Assembly: GCF_001468485.1 (NCBI RefSeq)
Contig: NZ_LODI01000013.1
Span: 99,852 to 163,851 of the forward strand
Direction of reading: 5' to 3'
DNA length: 64,000 nt
Origin: Pseudoalteromonas sp. H71
GTDB taxonomy: Bacteria; Pseudomonadota; Gammaproteobacteria; Enterobacterales; Alteromonadaceae
This document shows, piece after piece, positions 40,271 to 50,802 of this stretch. The notes under the pieces were generated by a model. It was not told where the DNA came from, made no database searches, and was given only the letters and a program-made list of their open reading frames with translations. The position numbers and the translations under genes are program-made. Each line of letters opens with the position of its first letter. The first letter of the stretch is position 1.

Positions 40271-42430
40271 ATGTTACTTAAACGTACCCTTGCCTGTGCT
40301 GTATTCTTAGCACTGAGTGGCTGTTCAGAGCCCACCAATACGTCGGATCAAAAAGAAGTAAAATTATCTATGAATAAAGCTAACTCAGTAGTGTATCCCG
40401 AGACCAAAACAGGGGATGTAGTTGATACCTATTTTGGAGAAAACGTTGCCGATCCTTACCGTTGGTTAGAAGATGATATGAGTGAAGAAACAGCTGATTG
40501 GGTCAACGCTCAAAATACGGCCACTTTTTCATACTTAGAACAAATTCCTTATAGAAATAAGCTCAAGGAACGCCTTGAAAAACTGATGAATTACGAAAAA
40601 ATAGGTGCGCCATTTGAAGAGGGCGGTTACACCTACTTTTACAAAAACGACGGCTTGCAAAATCAGTTTGTTTTATACCGTAGCAAAGGCGATGATGCCC
40701 CTGAGGTATTTTTAGATCCTAATAAATTTAGTGACGATGGCACAACGTCTATGTCGGGTTTGTCGTTTTCTGAAGATGGCAGTTTATTAGCGTATCAAGT
40801 ATCTGAAGGTGGTAGTGATTGGCGTAAAATTATCGTTATTAATACAACGACTAAAGAGCAAGTAGAGCAAGCTTTAGTTGATGTGAAATTTAGTGGTATT
40901 GATTGGCTAGGTAATGAAGGATTTTACTACTCTAGCTACGACAAGCCAAAAGGCAGTGAGCTGTCGGCTAAAACGGATCAACATAAAGTGTATTACCATG
41001 CTTTAGGTACATCGCAGAATGACGACCGCGTTGTATTTGGTGACAGCGAGGCGCAAAAGCATCGTTACGTTGGCGCCGATGTGACACATGATGGCAAGTA
41101 CTTGCTAATTTCGGCCAGTGTTTCAACGTCTGGAAACAAACTTTTTATAAAAGACTTAAGTAAAGAAAACAGTGATTTTATTACTGTTGTAGGTAACGCA
41201 GACTCAGATACTTCTGTGATTGATAACGACGGCGATACGCTCTACTTGGTTACAAATTTAAACGCACCAAACAAGAAAGTGGTTACGGTAAACGCAAATG
41301 ACCCGGCGCCTGAAAATTGGGTCGATTTTATTCCAGAGACCGATAACGTACTTAACCTAAGCAAAGGTGGGAATACTTTTTTTGCTAATTACATGGTGGA
41401 TGCAATTTCGCAGGTTAAGCAATACAACAAGCAAGGTGATTTAATCCGTGAAATTAGTTTACCAGGCGTAGGGACTGCACGTGGTTTTCGCGGTAAAAAA
41501 GATCAAACAACGCTTTATTACTCGTTTACTAACTATAAAACCCCAGGGACTACTTTTTCGTTTGATGTAAGCAGTGGCGAGTCAAAGGTCTATCGTGAAT
41601 CGGCAATCGATTTCAATAGTAACGATTACACCTCTGAGCAAGTTTTTTACACCTCAAAAGATGGTACTAAAGTGCCGATGATCATCACTTACAAAACGGG
41701 TATAAAATTAGATGGTTCAAACCCGACTATTTTATACGGTTACGGTGGTTTTAATGTAAGTTTGACGCCAAGTTTTAGCCCCGTTAACGCGCTTTGGCTG
41801 GAGCAAGGTGGAGTGTATGCCGTTGCAAATATTCGCGGTGGTGGTGAATATGGGAAAGATTGGCACAATGCTGGTACAAAAATGCAAAAGCAAAATGTGT
41901 TTGATGACTTTATTGCAGCAGCAGAGTACTTACAAGATAAAAAGTACACGTCTAAAAAACGTTTAGCACTGCGGGGTGGTTCAAACGGTGGTTTATTAGT
42001 CGGTGCGGTTATGACACAGCGCCCTGATTTATTTCAAGTTGCATTACCGGCCGTAGGCGTACTTGATATGCTTCGTTACCATACATTTACAGCGGGCGCT
42101 GGTTGGGCATACGATTACGGTACTAGTGAGCAAAGTAAAGAAATGTTTGAATATATTAAAGCTTACTCGCCACTTCACAATGTTAAAGCAGGCGTTGAAT
42201 ATCCAGCCACTATGGTAACAACCGGTGATCATGATGATCGTGTGGTGCCATCACACTCATTTAAATTTGCCGCTGAATTACAATCTAAGCAGGCCGGTGA
42301 CAACCCTACGCTGATCCGCATTGAAACTAATGCAGGCCATGGTGCAGGTACACCAACCAGTAAGGTTATAGATTTATACGCAGATATGTTTGGTTTTACG
42401 TTATATAACATGGGCGTTAAAGAGTTATAA
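40271..42430 (+). CDS. Prolyl oligopeptidase (S9A) lipoprotein
   Basis: Serine peptidase of 719 residues with a lipoprotein signal ([18 protein letters not shown]). The N-terminal beta-propeller (residues about 60-450) precedes the alpha/beta-hydrolase catalytic domain. Catalytic Ser is in [13 protein letters not shown], Asp in [12 protein letters not shown] and His in [12 protein letters not shown]. It cuts short peptides after proline, outside the cytoplasm, and is anchored to a membrane by a lipid on Cys. It is monocistronic with a 28-bp perfect palindromic terminator. The size fits the family. Confidence 0.93.
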   Translation: MLLKRTLACAVFLALSGCSEPTNTSDQKEVKLSMNKANSVVYPETKTGDVVDTYFGENVADPYRWLEDDMSEETADWVNAQNTATFSYLEQIPYRNKLKERLEKLMNYEKIGAPFEEGGYTYFYKNDGLQNQFVLYRSKGDDAPEVFLDPNKFSDDGTTSMSGLSFSEDGSLLAYQVSEGGSDWRKIIVINTTTKEQVEQALVDVKFSGIDWLGNEGFYYSSYDKPKGSELSAKTDQHKVYYHALGTSQNDDRVVFGDSEAQKHRYVGADVTHDGKYLLISASVSTSGNKLFIKDLSKENSDFITVVGNADSDTSVIDNDGDTLYLVTNLNAPNKKVVTVNANDPAPENWVDFIPETDNVLNLSKGGNTFFANYMVDAISQVKQYNKQGDLIREISLPGVGTARGFRGKKDQTTLYYSFTNYKTPGTTFSFDVSSGESKVYRESAIDFNSNDYTSEQVFYTSKDGTKVPMIITYKTGIKLDGSNPTILYGYGGFNVSLTPSFSPVNALWLEQGGVYAVANIRGGGEYGKDWHNAGTKMQKQNVFDDFIAAAEYLQDKKYTSKKRLALRGGSNGGLLVGAVMTQRPDLFQVALPAVGVLDMLRYHTFTAGAGWAYDYGTSEQSKEMFEYIKAYSPLHNVKAGVEYPATMVTTGDHDDRVVPSHSFKFAAELQSKQAGDNPTLIRIETNAGHGAGTPTSKVIDLYADMFGFTLYNMGVKEL

Positions 42431-42454
42431 AACGCGCATACGTTTAAAAAATAA

Positions 42455-42482
42455 ATAAGCCGAGTAAATTTACTCGGCTTAT
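42455..42482. terminator. 28-bp palindromic terminator
   Basis: ATAAGCCGAGTAAA followed directly by its complement TTTACTCGGCTTAT, between the peptidase and dGTPase genes; loop bases come from the centre. Confidence 0.85.
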
Positions 42483-42520
42483 TTGTTTATGTTGGGCTCC
42501 TCAAAAGCCCTCATGCTTGA

Positions 42521-43813
42521 CTACTGCACTGGCAAAAATAATCGCTGATAGGTTTTATATGCGTATTCATCACTCATGCCACTTAAGTAGTCACAAATAA
42601 TGCGCATACCTTGGTTGTGCTTTTGCGCTTCAATATACTGTGCTTGTGTGGTTTCGGGTAATAAACGAAGCGGATCGCTTGCAAACGCTGTAAACAATTC
42701 AATGAGTAAGTTTTGCCCTTTAAACTCAATTTGTTGCATTTCAGGGTCGCGAATTAAGCGTTGAAATACAAAGTGCTTGAGTATTTGTAGCACGTTTTCA
42801 TACTCTGGGTGGAGCTTGGCAGTGTGTTTTAAAATAGGGCATTCAAATGCCTCGTGTTGTATGTCTAAATGAATATGAATGATGAAGGTGTTCACCAGCT
42901 CACCTATGGCGTCTTTTCGTTCAAAATCATTTTTTGAAAAAAGTCGAGATGTTAACGTTTCAAGTAAGCTATTTAGCCAGTCAAAATTAAGCGCTTGCAA
43001 GTGAGGTAATGCATGCGTTTGCCAGTCATCTAATGTTAAAACATGGGTTGCAATGGCGTCTTCTAAATCGTGCACGGCGTAAGCTATATCGTCGGCATGT
43101 TCCATTATGGCGCTGTCGAGTGATTTATATAGCGTTTTGGCACGGTGTTTATCTATTCTTGCGTAGGTGTTTAATAGTGTTTTGTCGTTTTGGCTTAATG
43201 GTTCAACAATCCAGTTAAATATGTGTGCGTCGTCTTGGTATAACCCTTTTGCTGGGCGCCAATCATCGGCTTTAATAAACGCACGTGTGTTATGAGTATC
43301 AGGTATGGTGTGCCACAACTCGTTTATAAACGCTGGGTATTTAATAAACCCCAGTAATGTGCGGCGTGTAAGGTTCATACCATACCCATTACTGTATGGC
43401 TCTAGCTTGGCAACAATGCGTAAGGTTTGTGCATTTCCCTCAAAGCCACCATGGTTTCGCATCATATAATTGAGGGCAATTTCACCCCCATGGCCAAAGG
43501 GTGGGTGGCCAATATCGTGAGCTAGGCAAAGTGTTTCGAGTAAACCGGTTGATGGGAAATGGCTAAAATCACTGTGCTGTGCTTTTAAATGCCTTAAAAT
43601 ACCGGTGCCAATTTGTGACACCTCTAACGAATGGGTAAGGCGGGTACGATAAAAATCGTTTAGGCCAATCCCCATAATTTGTGTTTTAGCTTGTAAGCGC
43701 CTAAACGCAGCGGCATGAATGATTCTTGAGCGGTCAACCTGCCAAGGTGAACGGTTGTCGTTAGGTCTGTGTTTATATTGCTCTATTATTCTACTTTGCC
43801 AAACTTTGTCCAT
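42521..43813 (-). CDS. dGTP triphosphohydrolase-like protein (type 2)
   Basis: HD-domain enzyme of 430 residues that hydrolyses dGTP to deoxyguanosine and triphosphate. Metal-binding residues: RTRLTHSLEVSQIG (first His), CLAHDIGHPPFGHGGE (HD) and AIMEHADDIAYAVHDLED (second Asp). Substrate-contact features such as the early SPWQVDRSRIIHAAAFRRLQ fit the dGTPase family. Related enzymes in Shewanella and others lower dGTP during phage infection, but others are housekeeping. Neighbours here are unrelated, so defence is only a possibility. Confidence 0.88.
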   Translation of the reverse strand: MDKVWQSRIIEQYKHRPNDNRSPWQVDRSRIIHAAAFRRLQAKTQIMGIGLNDFYRTRLTHSLEVSQIGTGILRHLKAQHSDFSHFPSTGLLETLCLAHDIGHPPFGHGGEIALNYMMRNHGGFEGNAQTLRIVAKLEPYSNGYGMNLTRRTLLGFIKYPAFINELWHTIPDTHNTRAFIKADDWRPAKGLYQDDAHIFNWIVEPLSQNDKTLLNTYARIDKHRAKTLYKSLDSAIMEHADDIAYAVHDLEDAIATHVLTLDDWQTHALPHLQALNFDWLNSLLETLTSRLFSKNDFERKDAIGELVNTFIIHIHLDIQHEAFECPILKHTAKLHPEYENVLQILKHFVFQRLIRDPEMQQIEFKGQNLLIELFTAFASDPLRLLPETTQAQYIEAQKHNQGMRIICDYLSGMSDEYAYKTYQRLFLPVQ

Positions 43814-43970
43814 ACTGCTAAACCACTATTTAACCTGTTTAGTGCTTAGTATACCCATGCACTTATAAATTGCGAATGAACATATTTTTGTAATTCGCGT
43901 TTATATAGTGGCTTAGGTATAATGAAGGTTCGTATGTGTGTGTAGTTACCATACATAAATAGTTGTTTGA

Positions 43971-44792
43971 ATGAGACAATACATGCTTAAGATTATCTTT
44001 CAGTTTTTGTTAGCCATCCTTTTTATATGGGCGCTTGCGTACCCGTTTGTACAAAGTGATGAAACCGATAGCGTAGATCAAACCACCAGTGAACAAGCTA
44101 AAAAAGTGAAGAAAAAAGAAAAGCCGTTACACAATGTCACGTTGCCTAAATTTTCTGAATTTACCGATGTAAAAGAGAAAAAACGCGCATTTTTTGATTT
44201 TATTCGCCCTCATGTTGAGGCTGAAAATAAAAAAATATTACAACAACGTGCCAAGCTAGAAATAGCCCGTATGATGCTTGAAAACAACCTATCGCTTGAA
44301 GAGAAACAAAACAAAGATATTGTAAAAATCCTTAAACAATATGGCTTACCTGAAACGGTTAACACACTTGTGCTAACTCAGGCTTTGCGACGTGTTGATA
44401 TTATTCCTAAAGAAATGGCATTAATGCAAGCTGCAAATGAGTCAGCTTGGGGGACCTCTCGGTTTGCGCGAATTGGTCTGAATTTTTTTGGTCAGTGGTG
44501 TTACTCAAAAGGTTGCGGCATGGTGCCAAAGCGTCGTAACACTGGCGCAGCACACGAAGTCGCTGCATTTCAATCGGTGCGTGCTGCAGTAAGCTCTTAT
44601 TTCAGAAATATAAATACCCACGGCGCTTACAAAGAGTTACGAGGCATACGTGAAAACCTGCGTCGTGAAAAAAAACCAGTATTAGCAACCAAGTTAACCC
44701 ATGGTTTAATGTCTTACTCTGAGCGAGGTGAGGCATATATAGAAGAATTAAATACGATGATCAGACAAAACAGAGCTTACTTTGATGAATAA
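43971..44792 (+). CDS. Bax-like glucosaminidase
   Basis: Protein of 273 residues with an N-terminal signal or anchor (KIIFQFLLAILFIWALAYPF) and a glucosaminidase domain: ALMQAANESAWGTSRFARIG, then NFFGQWCYSKGCGMVPKRR and SYFRNINTHGAYKELR. The catalytic Glu is likely in AANESAWG. It resembles E. coli Bax and would act on peptidoglycan glycan chains in the periplasm. A Cys pair in WCYSKGC may form a disulfide. Its stop overlaps the start of the DUF2987 gene by 8 bases, which implies co-translation. A second ATG four codons in is an alternative start. Confidence 0.85.
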   Translation: MRQYMLKIIFQFLLAILFIWALAYPFVQSDETDSVDQTTSEQAKKVKKKEKPLHNVTLPKFSEFTDVKEKKRAFFDFIRPHVEAENKKILQQRAKLEIARMMLENNLSLEEKQNKDIVKILKQYGLPETVNTLVLTQALRRVDIIPKEMALMQAANESAWGTSRFARIGLNFFGQWCYSKGCGMVPKRRNTGAAHEVAAFQSVRAAVSSYFRNINTHGAYKELRGIRENLRREKKPVLATKLTHGLMSYSERGEAYIEELNTMIRQNRAYFDE

Positions 44793-45453
44793 ATACATGA
44801 CAGGTTGTTTTTACGCGAGTTTACTTTTTTTGTTGGGCTTAAGTGCATTTAGCGCCAATGCCAGAGAGTTTGTAATGTCGTACGATGGTTTTTATGACCG
44901 TTTAAAAGTAGTTAATAAAGGGGATTTTCAATATGCTCGCGTTAACTTTTATATAAGCGATATTGCAACTAACGAGGCATGTGCAATAAAAAACGGAACC
45001 ATTTTAACAGAAAATAACGAGTACCCACTTAACTTTACGGACAGTGCGCAGCTGTTGCTACCTTTTGATAAACAACTTGATTCAGATAAAGCCGTTATTG
45101 TTATAGAGCCACAAAACCTTGAACATGATTGTCAGTTAAAGCTACAAATAGAAGCTAACGAGTTTGACGATTTAGCCTTTTCAAAACATGCGTTATATAC
45201 CATTAATGATGAGTTGGATGAATTGCTAACTGATTTGTCTGGTTTTTTTGTTAGTAAATTAATGTGGTTTTTATTACCTGAACAAAAGGGCGTGGCTGTT
45301 ACCTTTAAAAATCCAATAAACATTAAAGATGAAAACGTGACGTGTAAGGAATCGATTTGTTACTTTGATGTTGACGATAATTGGGAAGAGGATGAGCAGT
45401 CATTCGGTGATATTAGTAATGTACTAAAAGTAACCCCATGGATTGCAAAGTAA
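44785..45453 (+). CDS. DUF2987 exported protein
   Basis: Protein of 222 residues with a signal peptide (YASLLFLLGLSAFSANA, cleaved near ANA-RE). The DUF2987 pattern is visible: FVMSYDGFYDRLKVVNKGDF and an acidic C-terminal part (YFDVDDNWEEDEQSFGD). The family occurs mainly in Alteromonadales and Vibrionaceae; function unknown. It overlaps the Bax-like gene by 8 bases, so it may act on the cell wall. The ATG at 44785 is preferred over an in-frame TTG just before. A strong terminator follows. Confidence 0.85.
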   Translation: MNKYMTGCFYASLLFLLGLSAFSANAREFVMSYDGFYDRLKVVNKGDFQYARVNFYISDIATNEACAIKNGTILTENNEYPLNFTDSAQLLLPFDKQLDSDKAVIVIEPQNLEHDCQLKLQIEANEFDDLAFSKHALYTINDELDELLTDLSGFFVSKLMWFLLPEQKGVAVTFKNPINIKDENVTCKESICYFDVDDNWEEDEQSFGDISNVLKVTPWIAK

Positions 45454-45477
45454 CAGTAAACGTTGCAATGAAATATT

Positions 45478-45503
45478 AAAAAAGCGGCATTAGCCGCTTT
45501 TTT
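45478..45503. terminator. Terminator between DUF2987 and the LacI-type regulator
   Basis: AAAAAAGCGGC-ATTA-GCCGCTTTTTT, a perfect 11-bp stem. Its last bases overlap the stop codon of the minus-strand regulator gene. Confidence 0.9.
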
Positions 45504-46506
45504 AAATTTTAAGAGGAGCAGAGGAGTCGCGCTGCATTAGCGTAGGCTCAAAAAAACGGTTTATTTCGATATTTTTGGTTTGGTATACATCTTTTAGAAC
45601 AAGCTTTGCGGCCATTTCACCCATTTTAGCAACCGGGTTATCAATTGTTGTTAGTGTAGGGTAGAGGTAGTTTGCAAATATTACATTATCAAAACCAACA
45701 ATTGATAAATCGTTAGGCAAATGGTAGCCGTGTTCACGGGCATACTTCATCGCACCCGACGCCATTTCGTCGTTGGCACATACTAAGGCGGTAAAACTTA
45801 GGTTTTTATTCATCAGATGCTCAAGCGCTGAGCTTCCACCGGTTTCGTTAAAGTCACCTTCAAAAAAGAGCGATGGGTCAAAAGTGATATTGGCTTCTTC
45901 AAGGGCTTGTTTATGACCTGCCAAACGATTTGCAGCATCGGCTTTAAACTGAGGGCCTGCAATATAAGCAATTTCGGTATGGCCTTGTTCTAGTACTGAT
46001 TTAGTTGCTAAATATCCGCCTAGTTTGTTATCTAGGCTAATGCAGTTGTTTTTGAGTTCTTGCACGTAGCGGCTCATTAAATAAACCGGTGTTGTGCCTT
46101 TACTGAGCGATATTAAGTAGTCATCAGTCACTGCTTCAACATGCAAAATTATGGCGTCGCAGCGTCTGCTAATTAAAAAGTCGATGCCTTCTTTTTCTTT
46201 GTCTTCTTCACTGTGGCCGGTTGTGATAATAACGTGTTTACCGGCAGCTCTTAGCTCAGACTCAATCCCCGCCATCATTTGAGCGAAGAAAGGACCGTGT
46301 AATTCAGATACTAAAATACCCACACTATTAGTGCAATTTGATGCCAAGGATTGGGCTATTGAGTTAGGTTTGTAACCCAATGTTTGCATTGCATCGAGTA
46401 CTTTTTTAGTTGTTTTATCGCTTACTTTTGTATTTTTGTTCATTACCCGAGAAACGGTAGCTAACGATACACCTGCAAGCTCTGATACTTGATAAATTGT
46501 TGCCAT
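45502..46506 (-). CDS. LacI-family regulator of the beta-glucoside locus
   Basis: Repressor-type protein of 334 residues. The helix-turn-helix opens the protein (IYQVSELAGVSLATVSRVMN), and a hinge helix (PNSIAQSLAS) and periplasmic-binding-like sugar-binding domain follow (SLVGFDNVIFANY-type core reads LSIVGFDNVIFANYLYPTL). It is the third gene of the minus-strand operon GH1, GPH transporter, regulator, with 43 bases to the transporter gene. By family and context it should bind a palindrome (TGTGAAAGCGCTTACA) in the divergent promoter region and respond to glucose- or cellobiose-like sugars. Confidence 0.88.
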   Translation of the reverse strand: MATIYQVSELAGVSLATVSRVMNKNTKVSDKTTKKVLDAMQTLGYKPNSIAQSLASNCTNSVGILVSELHGPFFAQMMAGIESELRAAGKHVIITTGHSEEDKEKEGIDFLISRRCDAIILHVEAVTDDYLISLSKGTTPVYLMSRYVQELKNNCISLDNKLGGYLATKSVLEQGHTEIAYIAGPQFKADAANRLAGHKQALEEANITFDPSLFFEGDFNETGGSSALEHLMNKNLSFTALVCANDEMASGAMKYAREHGYHLPNDLSIVGFDNVIFANYLYPTLTTIDNPVAKMGEMAAKLVLKDVYQTKNIEINRFFEPTLMQRDSSAPLKI

Positions 46507-46549
46507 GTTACTTATTGACTCGCTTTCACCCTTAACTTATTCAGCTAAA

Positions 46550-47887
46550 TCATACCTTAGTGTTGTTAACTGTAGTTAGCTTTGATTGAATATTTTCGAC
46601 AACCTGATTGGTTAACGTGTATTTTTTCATTGTATAAGCTACAAAGAGTGAGCCAAGGGCTGGTAGCACAGTAAACGACAGTAAAATTCCTTGCTGAGTA
46701 CTTATTGTTTGCGTGACATCAGCCTGATAACTGTAAAACGATAGTAACCAACCAGCAATAGCCCCACCAACAGCTACACCCATCTTAATAAAAAATATAA
46801 CACCCGAGTAGACGAGGCCTGTAATTCGTAAACCCGTTACCTTGTGGCCATAATCAATGGTGTCAGCCATTTTTGCCCAAAGGAGTGGGGTTGCCATGTC
46901 TAAAAAGAACTTCCATAAAATAAAAGCAGCAAACGCCAAAACGAGTTGATCGCTACTAATAAAGTAGCTAAATCCACAAATAGTTGCAGCGATAAGTTGT
47001 AAACTTATGTAGGCCTTTATTTTGCAAAAACGCGCCGCTAATGGCTGTGCAACAGCGCAACCTACCATGCTGGCAACCACGCCTAGGGTCATGAATAGGG
47101 TAATTAAATCTTCTCTGCCTAGGTAATATTTTACGTAATAAACCGCCAAAGTTAGCCTAAGCACTTGACCGGTTAGTAAGAAAAATGCCGCAATGCACAA
47201 GGTACGCCATTGATCGTTTTTTATGAGCGCTTGAATGCTTTTAGCAAAAGGAATGTTTTGTTCCTTGGGTTGCTGAATACGTTCTTTGGTACCTAAAAAG
47301 CAAAGTAAAAATAGCACAAGGCCTAAAACACTCATGGCGGTCATGGTTAACTGATAACCTTTAGCGCTATCGCCCTGGCCAAAGTATTCAACCATTGGCA
47401 TGGTGCACCCAGCAACAATTACCCCACCGAGCATACCAAATACAAAACGGTACGATTGAATAGTGACACGCTCTTTTGAGTCTGCGGTTAACACCCCGCC
47501 TAGTGCACAATACGGGATGTTGATAGCCGTGTAAGCGACCATCAGAAGTGTGTAGGTACTGAAGGCGTATATTATTTTGTCAGTGCCTTCTAAGTCTGGT
47601 GTAGTAAACGCTAAGATACTAATAATGGCAAAAGGTAACGCAAGCCATAATAGGTAAGGGCGAAAATGCCCCCAGCGAGTATGTGTTTTGTCAGCTAGGT
47701 TGCCCATTAAGGGATCGGTTACCGCGTCAAAAATGCGAACAGCTAAAAACATAGTGCCTACAACAGCGGGGGATAAGCCCACCACGTCAGTGTAGTAAAG
47801 CATTAGGAACATCATAACCGTTTGGAAAATAATGTTGCTAGCGGTGTCGCCTAATCCGTAGGCTATTTTTTCTTTTACACTAACCAT
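46550..47887 (-). CDS. GPH-family sugar:cation symporter
   Basis: Inner-membrane transporter of 445 residues with 12 hydrophobic segments, of the glycoside-pentoside-hexuronide:cation family (MelB-like). The GPH landmark is VKEKIAYGLGDTASNIIFQ at the start, with DPLMGNLADKTHTRWGHFRPY after the second helix. It brings in a glycoside, most likely cellobiose or another beta-glucoside, as judged by the GH1 gene 53 bases upstream. Sodium is a likely coupling ion. It is the middle gene of the minus-strand operon. Confidence 0.9.
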   Translation of the reverse strand: MVSVKEKIAYGLGDTASNIIFQTVMMFLMLYYTDVVGLSPAVVGTMFLAVRIFDAVTDPLMGNLADKTHTRWGHFRPYLLWLALPFAIISILAFTTPDLEGTDKIIYAFSTYTLLMVAYTAINIPYCALGGVLTADSKERVTIQSYRFVFGMLGGVIVAGCTMPMVEYFGQGDSAKGYQLTMTAMSVLGLVLFLLCFLGTKERIQQPKEQNIPFAKSIQALIKNDQWRTLCIAAFFLLTGQVLRLTLAVYYVKYYLGREDLITLFMTLGVVASMVGCAVAQPLAARFCKIKAYISLQLIAATICGFSYFISSDQLVLAFAAFILWKFFLDMATPLLWAKMADTIDYGHKVTGLRITGLVYSGVIFFIKMGVAVGGAIAGWLLSFYSYQADVTQTISTQQGILLSFTVLPALGSLFVAYTMKKYTLTNQVVENIQSKLTTVNNTKV

Positions 47888-47940
47888 GGTTGCTTTATCT
47901 CGCTTTATGTTTTTTTAATTGCGTTAATAAATACGTTTTA

Positions 47941-49269
47941 TTATCTATTTGAGATTAATGCTTTGTAGGCTAGGCCACTATTTTTTATAGTACGTTGCTG
48001 TGTGCTGTAATCTACGTAAACAATGCCAAATCTTTTTAAGTAGCCTTCCGCCCATTCAAAATTATCCATTAGACTCCAGGCAAAATAGCCGTCAATTCTT
48101 ACACCTTGCTCTGTTGCATTGTGAACAGCGTTTAAGTGACTGTTGTAGTAGTCTAATCGATCTACATCATTGATTTCACCATTATTATAACTGTCGGGCA
48201 TCGCTGCGCCATTTTCAGTAATAAAAATAGGTGGCAGGGCATAGGTATTATTAAGTGTGACTAATAACTCGGTGAACGACTCAGGATAAATCTCCCAGCC
48301 CATATCGGTTAGCGGCCCAGTGGGTTTTATTGGCTCGTAAATTTCAGTTGGATGGGCTTTATAGAATTGGCGGGTATAAAAGTTAATACCCAAGTAATCA
48401 ATAGATTGAGAAATAATTGCCATGTCACCATCGTGAATATCTGGCAGATGTTCACAAGGGAGTTGTTCAATAATAGCAGGGTATGCACCATCCATAATGG
48501 GCTTCATGTACCACTGGTTAAGGTAATCATCTGCAAACGCTGTTGCTGCAATGTCATCAGCGTTTTCAGAGATGCTGTAACAGGGTGTAAAATTAAGGAC
48601 AATACCGTTTAAAGTCGTCGGTGAATTTTGTTTTAACACGGTCATGGCAAGGCCATGAGCTAATAATAAATGGTGCGCGGCTTTGCGTCCGTATTGCTTA
48701 CCCACTTTACCGGGAGCATGAATGCCAATTTCGTACCCTAAAAAAGCACTGCAAAAGGGTTCGTTTAAGGTAGCGTATGAATGCACCCGGTCACCAAATG
48801 CAAAGGTAATTAAATCAACATAGTGAGCAAACGCATAAGCGGTTTCACGATTTAACCATCCGCCTTCGTCTTCAAGGTGTTGAGGTAAATCCCAGTGGTA
48901 TAAAGTGACAAACGCTTTGATATTGCGCTTTTTTAGTTCATCTAATATGTCAGTGTAAAATTTTACGCCTTCAGGGTTAAGCTCACCATTTTTTGTGATA
49001 ACGCGAGGCCAAGAGATAGAAAGCCTGTAAGCATCGACTCCTAATGATTGGATTAAATCAATGTCTTGTTTCCAATTATTGTAATGATCACATGCAACAT
49101 GCCCATTAGAGTTATCAGCTATTTTACCTGGAGTATCGCAAAAGGTATCCCATATACATGGCAGCCGGTGTGTTGACCCGCCTTCTATCTGGAAAGACGC
49201 TGTTGCTACACCGTAAATAAACTCTTTTGTTAATAGAGGTGAACAAGTTGGTAAAGATATTTTAGTCAT
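47941..49269 (-). CDS. bglA: GH1 beta-glucosidase
   Basis: Cytoplasmic beta-glucosidase of 442 residues. GH1 residues are intact: acid/base Glu in SYATLNEPFCSAFLG, nucleophile Glu in PIFITENGAAMPD, and the N-terminal signature FIYGVATASFQIEGG. Aglycone and glycone pocket features include AYRLSISWPRVI and FAWSLMDNFEWAEGY. No signal peptide, so it acts on imported disaccharides, probably cellobiose or laminaribiose. First gene of the minus-strand operon; divergent from the FucP-type gene over a 258-base region with a LacI-type palindrome. Confidence 0.93.
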   Translation of the reverse strand: MTKISLPTCSPLLTKEFIYGVATASFQIEGGSTHRLPCIWDTFCDTPGKIADNSNGHVACDHYNNWKQDIDLIQSLGVDAYRLSISWPRVITKNGELNPEGVKFYTDILDELKKRNIKAFVTLYHWDLPQHLEDEGGWLNRETAYAFAHYVDLITFAFGDRVHSYATLNEPFCSAFLGYEIGIHAPGKVGKQYGRKAAHHLLLAHGLAMTVLKQNSPTTLNGIVLNFTPCYSISENADDIAATAFADDYLNQWYMKPIMDGAYPAIIEQLPCEHLPDIHDGDMAIISQSIDYLGINFYTRQFYKAHPTEIYEPIKPTGPLTDMGWEIYPESFTELLVTLNNTYALPPIFITENGAAMPDSYNNGEINDVDRLDYYNSHLNAVHNATEQGVRIDGYFAWSLMDNFEWAEGYLKRFGIVYVDYSTQQRTIKNSGLAYKALISNR

Positions 49270-49396
49270 TAGTTACAAACCTTTTAAAACCTTAATTGCA
49301 CTTTTCGCGCCGATATTTACTGCCCCGTAGCTGACTCTGGACTTGATAAAAAAATAAAAATTGTTGAATTATGTTACATGTTCGTATTTAATTAGC

Positions 49397-49412
49397 TGTG
49401 AAAGCGCTTACA
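49397..49412. promoter_or_regulatory. LacI-type operator in the divergent promoter region
   Basis: TGTGAAAGCGCTTACA is a near-perfect palindrome with the CG-centred AAGCGCTT core usual for LacI-family regulators. It lies about 128 bases from GH1 and 123 bases from the FucP-type gene, so one site could control both operons. Confidence 0.75.
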
Positions 49413-49527
49413 TTTTTAAGATTAATGTTAATTAACCTTCAGGTCAACTCTTTAATAGCATGGCTTAGCCGCCAATTTATTAAAAATCCATAGAAGGTTA
49501 ACGATAATAATAAATTGCGGAGAGCAC

Positions 49528-50802
49528 ATGGCTAGTTCAGCACCACTGACATCACACACACAATCGCAAAACACAGGCGGTAATAATTATGGGTTTGCAC
49601 TCACATCGTTAACAACACTATTTTTTATGTGGGGTTTTATTACCTGCCTAAATGATATTTTAATCCCGCACTTAAAAGCGGTATTCGATTTAACATATGT
49701 GCAGGCTATGCTTGTACAGTTTTGTTTTTTTGGCGCTTACTTTTTAGTATCTATTCCCAGCGGTCACATACTTAAAAAGCTAGGTTACAAGCAGGGTATT
49801 GTTGTTGGATTACTTATCGCTGCAGTAGGTTGTGTATTATTCTACCCTGCGGCTCAAATGCACAATTATCCTGTATTTTTATTAGCGCTATTTGTGCTAG
49901 CAAGCGGAATTACGTTATTGCAAGTATCTGCCAATCCGTATGTAAGCTTGTTGGGACCTGAAAAAACAGCGTCTTCTCGTCTAACATTAACGCAAGCATT
50001 TAATGCGCTTGGTACTACTGTTGCGCCATCATTTGGGGCATTACTTATACTAGGCTCTGCCTCAGATGCTTTTTTAACACCTGCGCAAAATGCAGAGTCG
50101 GTTCAACTTCCTTACTTAATCCTTGCTGCAATGTTAATTGCGTTAGCGGGTATTTTTGCATGGCTCAAACTACCAGACATCATGAGCGAGCAAAAAGAAG
50201 CGGCTGAAAACTCAGATACTATTGAAGGAAGTGCTTGGCAATATCGCCACCTTGTATTGGGTGCGGTAGGCATATTTATGTATGTTGGCGCAGAGGTTGC
50301 TATTGGCAGCTTTCTGGTGAGCTTTTTAGCACAAGAGAATATAGCTGGATTAAAAGAGCATGTAGCAGCGCATTACATCACTTATTATTTTGGTGGTGCC
50401 ATGGTGGGACGTTTCATTGGTGCCGCCGTTATGCAAAAACTACCTGCAGGCAAAGTGCTTGGCTTTAACGGCACAATGGCTATTATTTTAGTGATTATTG
50501 CTATGAGCACATCGGGACAATTAGCCATGTGGTCAATTTTATTAGTTGGTTTATTTAATTCAATTATGTTTCCTACTATTTTTAGCTTAGCGCTAAATGG
50601 CTTAGGTAAACACACTGCTCAAGGGTCTGGTATTTTATGTTTAGCAATTGTAGGTGGTGCTATTGTTCCGCTAATACAAGGTGCATTTGCAGATTACATG
50701 GGTGTTCAACTTTCGTATTTTTTACCGGTTTTATGTTACATATTCATCGTATTTTATGGCTTAAGCGGTAGTAAACCCGTTCAAGCTAAGGAGACTTTAT
50801 AA
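49528..50802 (+). CDS. FucP-family sugar MFS transporter
   Basis: Inner-membrane carrier of 424 residues with 12 hydrophobic segments. The first helices contain [20 protein letters not shown], the mark of the FucP/GluP (glucose/galactose/fucose) group, followed by [18 protein letters not shown]. It probably imports glucose, or a related sugar, released by the GH3 enzyme. It overlaps the next gene by 1 base (TAATG), so both are one transcript. The exact sugar cannot be told from sequence; a proton or sodium coupling is possible. Confidence 0.88.
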   Translation: MASSAPLTSHTQSQNTGGNNYGFALTSLTTLFFMWGFITCLNDILIPHLKAVFDLTYVQAMLVQFCFFGAYFLVSIPSGHILKKLGYKQGIVVGLLIAAVGCVLFYPAAQMHNYPVFLLALFVLASGITLLQVSANPYVSLLGPEKTASSRLTLTQAFNALGTTVAPSFGALLILGSASDAFLTPAQNAESVQLPYLILAAMLIALAGIFAWLKLPDIMSEQKEAAENSDTIEGSAWQYRHLVLGAVGIFMYVGAEVAIGSFLVSFLAQENIAGLKEHVAAHYITYYFGGAMVGRFIGAAVMQKLPAGKVLGFNGTMAIILVIIAMSTSGQLAMWSILLVGLFNSIMFPTIFSLALNGLGKHTAQGSGILCLAIVGGAIVPLIQGAFADYMGVQLSYFLPVLCYIFIVFYGLSGSKPVQAKETL

